DNA from: Rhodospirillaceae bacterium
GTDB lineage: Bacteria > Pseudomonadota > Alphaproteobacteria > UBA8366 > GCA-2717185
Assembly (NCBI GenBank): GCA_018660965.1
Contig: JABJJH010000100.1
Coordinates: 1 to 7,667 of the forward strand
Reading direction: 5' to 3'
Length of the DNA stretch: 7,667 nt
In this document: piece by piece, positions 4,844 to 7,667 of the stretch
Numbering within the stretch: position 1 is the first letter of the stretch
How the letters are laid out: each line of letters starts with the position of its first letter
The notes under the pieces: generated by a model
Database searches by the model: none
What the model saw: the letters and a program-made list of their open reading frames with translations, nothing else
Told to the model about the DNA's origin: nothing
Made by a program: the position numbers and the translations under genes

Positions 4844-6193
4844 ATGGGCACAGGCATGTTCCAACGGGATGGTTTCCGGCGGATCACGGTGGTTTGCGCG
4901 CTATTCGCCATACCCGCCTTCGCTATTTCCGGTTGTGATTATTTTGACGAGAAACCGTTGCGCATTCCCGGCGAGCGGATTTCCATCATGTTGTTCGACA
5001 ACAAGCTCGAACCCGACCCGCGCATTGCGGATCTTCAGGTGCGGCTGCCGCGACCGGTTCCCAACGCTGATTGGTCTCAGCCGGGTGGAAACGCCAGGCA
5101 CGCCATGAACCATTTGGAATTGGGGGCGAACATTCGCGAAATCTGGCGCGCTGATATTGGCGCGGGGTCCACTGATACGCAACGCCTGCTGGCGCAACCG
5201 ATTATCGCGGGCGACAAGGTTTTCGCGATGGATAGCGAATCGACCGTGACGGCGTTTCGGCGGAACACCGGCGAATTGCTTTGGGCCATTGATGCGAATA
5301 TTCCCGACGACGACGATGAAGCGTTCGGCGGCGGCATTGCTTACGCCGATGGTCGTTTGTTCGTGACGACCGGGTTCGCCCAGATTTTTGCGCTCGATGC
5401 TGAAAGCGGCAAGGAGTTGTGGCGAAAAAAAGCGTCGGGTCCGATGCGCGCGCCGCCAGCGGTTAAGTCGGATCGCGTCTTTGCGATCACCATCGACAAT
5501 CAACTGTTCGCCTATTCGGCCAAGACGGGTGAAAAATTGTGGTCGCACGCCGGATTTTCCGAAGTGGCGGGTTTATTGGGCGGCGCCAGTCCGGCGGTGA
5601 GCGACGGTGCGGTAATCGCGCCCTATTCGTCGGGAGAAGTTTACGCGCTACGCGTCGAGAATGGCCGGGTTCTCTGGTCCGATAATTTGACGTCGTCGCG
5701 GCGCCTTGATGCGCTGTCCAGTCTCGCCGATATCAGGGGCATGCCGGTTGTTGACCGGGGCCTGGTTTACGCTATAAGCCATTCCGGTCGGATGGTGGCG
5801 ATTGACTTGCGCACCGGCAGTCGCGCCTGGGATCGTGGGCTGGCTGGCGTTGAAATGCCCTGGGTCGCAGGTGAATACATATTTGTCATGACAACCGCCA
5901 ATGAATTGGTGTGCCTGACACGGCGCGGCGGACGAGTTCGGTGGGTAAGCAGCTTGCCTCGGTACGAAGATTCCGACAATAAGGAGAACCCGATTAAATG
6001 GTCGGGACCGGTATTGGCTGGCGACCGTCTGGTGCTTGTCAGCAGCCATGGTGAGGCGTGGTCGATTTCGCCGTACACCGGCAAACCTCTGGGGCGCGTG
6101 GAATTGGGAAGCGATGTTTTGATCGCACCCGTTATCGCCGATGGAACGCTTTATTTTCTGACTGAATCCGGTGATTTGATCGCGATGCGTTGA
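4844..6193 (+). CDS. bamB: Outer membrane protein assembly factor BamB (lipoprotein)
   Basis: A 449-residue PQQ-like beta-propeller; E. coli BamB has 392. BamB is the scaffold lipoprotein of the BAM complex, which inserts beta-barrel proteins into the outer membrane. Residues 1-31 are a lipoprotein signal: FRRITVVCALFAIPAFAISGC, with lipobox ISGC and Cys31. A linker with VRLPRPVPNADW and QPGG precedes the propeller, whose blades show repeated tryptophan-containing motifs such as ALDAESGKELWRK, AYSAKTGEKLW, ALRVENGRVLW, AIDLRTGSRAW and ISPYTGKPLG. ATG 4844 is chosen because TAGGA (4831-4835), overlapping the TPR stop, lies 8 bases upstream; a TTG at 4823 is unlikely. Asp follows the lipidated cysteine (CDYF), which is odd for an outer-membrane lipoprotein by E. 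coli rules. Confidence 0.95.
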   Translation: MGTGMFQRDGFRRITVVCALFAIPAFAISGCDYFDEKPLRIPGERISIMLFDNKLEPDPRIADLQVRLPRPVPNADWSQPGGNARHAMNHLELGANIREIWRADIGAGSTDTQRLLAQPIIAGDKVFAMDSESTVTAFRRNTGELLWAIDANIPDDDDEAFGGGIAYADGRLFVTTGFAQIFALDAESGKELWRKKASGPMRAPPAVKSDRVFAITIDNQLFAYSAKTGEKLWSHAGFSEVAGLLGGASPAVSDGAVIAPYSSGEVYALRVENGRVLWSDNLTSSRRLDALSSLADIRGMPVVDRGLVYAISHSGRMVAIDLRTGSRAWDRGLAGVEMPWVAGEYIFVMTTANELVCLTRRGGRVRWVSSLPRYEDSDNKENPIKWSGPVLAGDRLVLVSSHGEAWSISPYTGKPLGRVELGSDVLIAPVIADGTLYFLTESGDLIAMR

Positions 6194-6243
6194 CCCTAAT
6201 TGGGTGCGCTCTTGATTCAGTTCGCCGACGGTTGTTTACAACG

Positions 6244-6249
6244 TATAAA
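6244..6249 (+). promoter_or_regulatory. Possible -10 element of der
   Basis: TATAAA lies in the 103-base gap between bamB and der, with a weak TTCGCC (6221-6226) 17 bases upstream. If used, transcription starts near 6256, at the foot of the leader hairpin. Read-through from bamB is equally possible. Confidence 0.3.
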
Positions 6250-6254
6250 TTGGA

Positions 6255-6280
6255 GGCGACCGGGACGAGAGTCCGGCGCC
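6255..6280 (+). other. Hairpin in the der leader
   Basis: GGCG (6255-6258) pairs with CGCC (6277-6280), and CCG plus GAC pair with GTCCGG around a GAGA (GNRA-type) tetraloop at 6267-6270, with single-base bulges at A6259 and one G. This makes about 10 pairs. No T-run follows, so it is not a typical terminator. It ends 16 bases before the der ATG, just ahead of the AAGG ribosome-binding site. Confidence 0.5.
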
Positions 6281-6296
6281 CAAGGTAGAACTATTT

Positions 6297-7667
6297 ATGA
6301 CTCTGTCTGTCGCAATCATAGGGCGGCCCAATGTCGGAAAATCGACATTGTTCAACCGGCTTGTCGGCAAGAGGCTGGCGCTGGTGGATGATACGCCTGG
6401 CGTGACTCGGGACCGGCGCATTGGCGCGGGCCGGATCGGTGATCTGAACTTCGATGTGATCGACACCGCCGGGTTGGAAGAGGTCTTCGACGACAGCCTC
6501 GAAGCGCGGATGCGGCGGCAAACCGAATTGGCGGTGGCGGAATCTGATGTCACGCTGCTGGTCATCGACGCGCGCGCCGGGCTGACGCCGATGGATGAAC
6601 ATTTCGCAAAATGGCTGCGGAGTGCGTCGGCCTCGGTCATTCTGGTCGCCAATAAATGCGAAGGCGCGGCTGGCATGGATGGTCTGTTGGGGGCCTTCCG
6701 GTTGGGACTGGGCGAGCCGATGGCGATTTCAGCCGAACATGGCGAAGGCATGGGCGATTTGTATGACGCCCTGACGCCCTATGCCGATGCGGTGGCGGAT
6801 GATGGTTTTAGTGCTGGCGATGTCGATGACGGGGAGGAAGAGCTCGATCCATCGCGGCCCATCCAAATGGCGATCGTCGGGCGACCGAATGTCGGTAAAT
6901 CCACCTTGGTCAACCGGTTGGTCGGGGAAGACCGAATGTTGACGGGACCGGAGGCCGGGATCACGCGGGACGCCATTGCGATTGACTGGACGTATGGCGA
7001 CCGTTCCCTGCGCCTTGTTGATACCGCAGGTCTTCGCCGTCGCGCACGCGTGAATGACAAGGTTGAACGGTTGTCCGGCGCCGACTCGCTGCGCTCGATC
7101 CGGTTTGCCCAAGTGGTGGTTCTTGTCCTCGATGCGGACGATATGCTGGAAAAGCAGGATTTGACGATCGCCCGGCAGACGATAGAAGAAGGCCGCGCGT
7201 TGATTGTCGTGGCCAACAAATGGGACGCTGTTCGCGACAAGAAAGCGGCGTTGGAGCGATTACACGACCGGGTTCAAAAATCTCTGCCACAGGTGCGGGG
7301 AATCCCCGTGGTGACTCTCTCGGCGCGCACGGGCCAGAATATACAGCGTCTCATGGCGGCGGTGTTCGCCATTTACGAGACATGGAACACGCGTATCCCG
7401 ACCGCCCGGTTGAACGAATGGCTGCGTCATATGACGGAAAGCCATCCGCCGCCTTTGGTTTCGGGACGGCGCATTCAATTGCGCTACGCAACGCAGATCA
7501 AATCGCGCCCGCCGACAATCGCGATCTGGACGTCGCGCCCGGAAGAGTTGCCGGAATCCTATATCCGGTATTTGGCGAATGGATTGCGCGACGACTTTGA
7601 TTTGCCGGGCGTACCGTTACGCTTGCAGTTGCGGCGGGGCAAGAACCCCTATGCGCCTAAATCCAAA
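6297..7667 (+). CDS. der: Ribosome assembly GTPase Der (EngA), extreme C-terminus missing
   Basis: 457 codons without a stop up to the window edge; the ending [11 protein letters not shown] is close to the usual end of alphaproteobacterial Der, so only a few residues are probably missing. Der has two tandem GTPase domains and a KH-like domain and is needed for late 50S subunit maturation. Domain 1 shows GRPNVGKST (9-17), TPGVTRD (33-39), DTAG (56-59) and NKCE (119-122). An acidic linker (about 168-184) follows. Domain 2 shows GRPNVGKST (195-203), DTAGLRRR (242-249) and NKWD (307-310). The rest is the KH-like domain. NKCE has Glu where the G4 motif usually has Asp; I recall this as common in alphaproteobacterial Der. 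ATG 6297 is preceded by AAGG at an 11-base spacing, rather long. It follows bamB, as in many proteobacteria. Confidence 0.96.
   Translation, partial: MTLSVAIIGRPNVGKSTLFNRLVGKRLALVDDTPGVTRDRRIGAGRIGDLNFDVIDTAGLEEVFDDSLEARMRRQTELAVAESDVTLLVIDARAGLTPMDEHFAKWLRSASASVILVANKCEGAAGMDGLLGAFRLGLGEPMAISAEHGEGMGDLYDALTPYADAVADDGFSAGDVDDGEEELDPSRPIQMAIVGRPNVGKSTLVNRLVGEDRMLTGPEAGITRDAIAIDWTYGDRSLRLVDTAGLRRRARVNDKVERLSGADSLRSIRFAQVVVLVLDADDMLEKQDLTIARQTIEEGRALIVVANKWDAVRDKKAALERLHDRVQKSLPQVRGIPVVTLSARTGQNIQRLMAAVFAIYETWNTRIPTARLNEWLRHMTESHPPPLVSGRRIQLRYATQIKSRPPTIAIWTSRPEELPESYIRYLANGLRDDFDLPGVPLRLQLRRGKNPYAPKSK

Noticed and set aside
4901..5548. Minus-strand open frame of 215 codons inside bamB
   Set aside because: A shadow of a clearly recognised beta-propeller gene, with low-complexity composition and no recognisable domain.
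6193..6206. ACCC-TAATT-GGGT hairpin at the bamB stop as a terminator
   Set aside because: Only a 4-bp stem and no T-run.
6653..6664. Der G4 motif NKCE as a damaged GTPase site
   Set aside because: From memory, Glu at this position of domain 1 is usual in alphaproteobacterial Der, and the second domain has a standard NKWD.

Overview
This window looks like a stretch of alphaproteobacterial chromosome, probably Rhodospirillales-like, although the order is an inference. Evidence for this is a gcrA-family cell-cycle regulator, a DUF2794 gene, a perfect alphaproteobacterial-type LexA box (GAAC-N7-GAAC), clustered GANTC (CcrM) sites at a promoter, and an envelope/ribosome block of TPR protein, bamB and der. 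Coding regions are GC-rich, while the gaps around gcrA (about 2160-2600 and 2880-2930) are clearly more AT-rich. I see no insertion sequence, CRISPR array, rRNA or convincing tRNA.

Left part (1-1790), all on the minus strand: the N-terminal 126 codons of a classical NAD-type short-chain dehydrogenase run off the left edge. Upstream of it is a 190-bp gap holding four tandem 18-bp units, each a small hairpin. Then comes a complete luciferase-like (LLM) oxidoreductase. The two enzymes are co-oriented but no substrate can be read from the sequence.

Middle part (1730-3890), also minus strand: gcrA with its own terminator and a good sigma-70-type promoter. Just upstream of that promoter lie three GANTC sites, two of them created by a perfect 14-bp tandem duplication. 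A non-coding AT-rich gap follows, then a small zinc-ribbon protein whose promoter is overlapped by a LexA-type box, then DUF2794 and a small lipoprotein that form an apparent two-gene operon (lipoprotein first).

Right part (3891-7667), plus strand: a divergent 300-bp gap, then a membrane-anchored TPR_21/YfgM-like protein, BamB (outer-membrane assembly lipoprotein, with its ribosome-binding site on the TPR stop codon), and Der, a double-GTPase ribosome assembly factor lacking only its last few codons. YfgM, BamB and Der are neighbours in many proteobacteria, linking periplasmic chaperone work, outer-membrane protein assembly and 50S maturation.

Most of the genes are ordinary. The points of interest are regulatory: the LexA-type box on an uncharacterised zinc-ribbon gene, the methylation-site cluster at gcrA, and the compensated hairpin array before the dehydrogenase.
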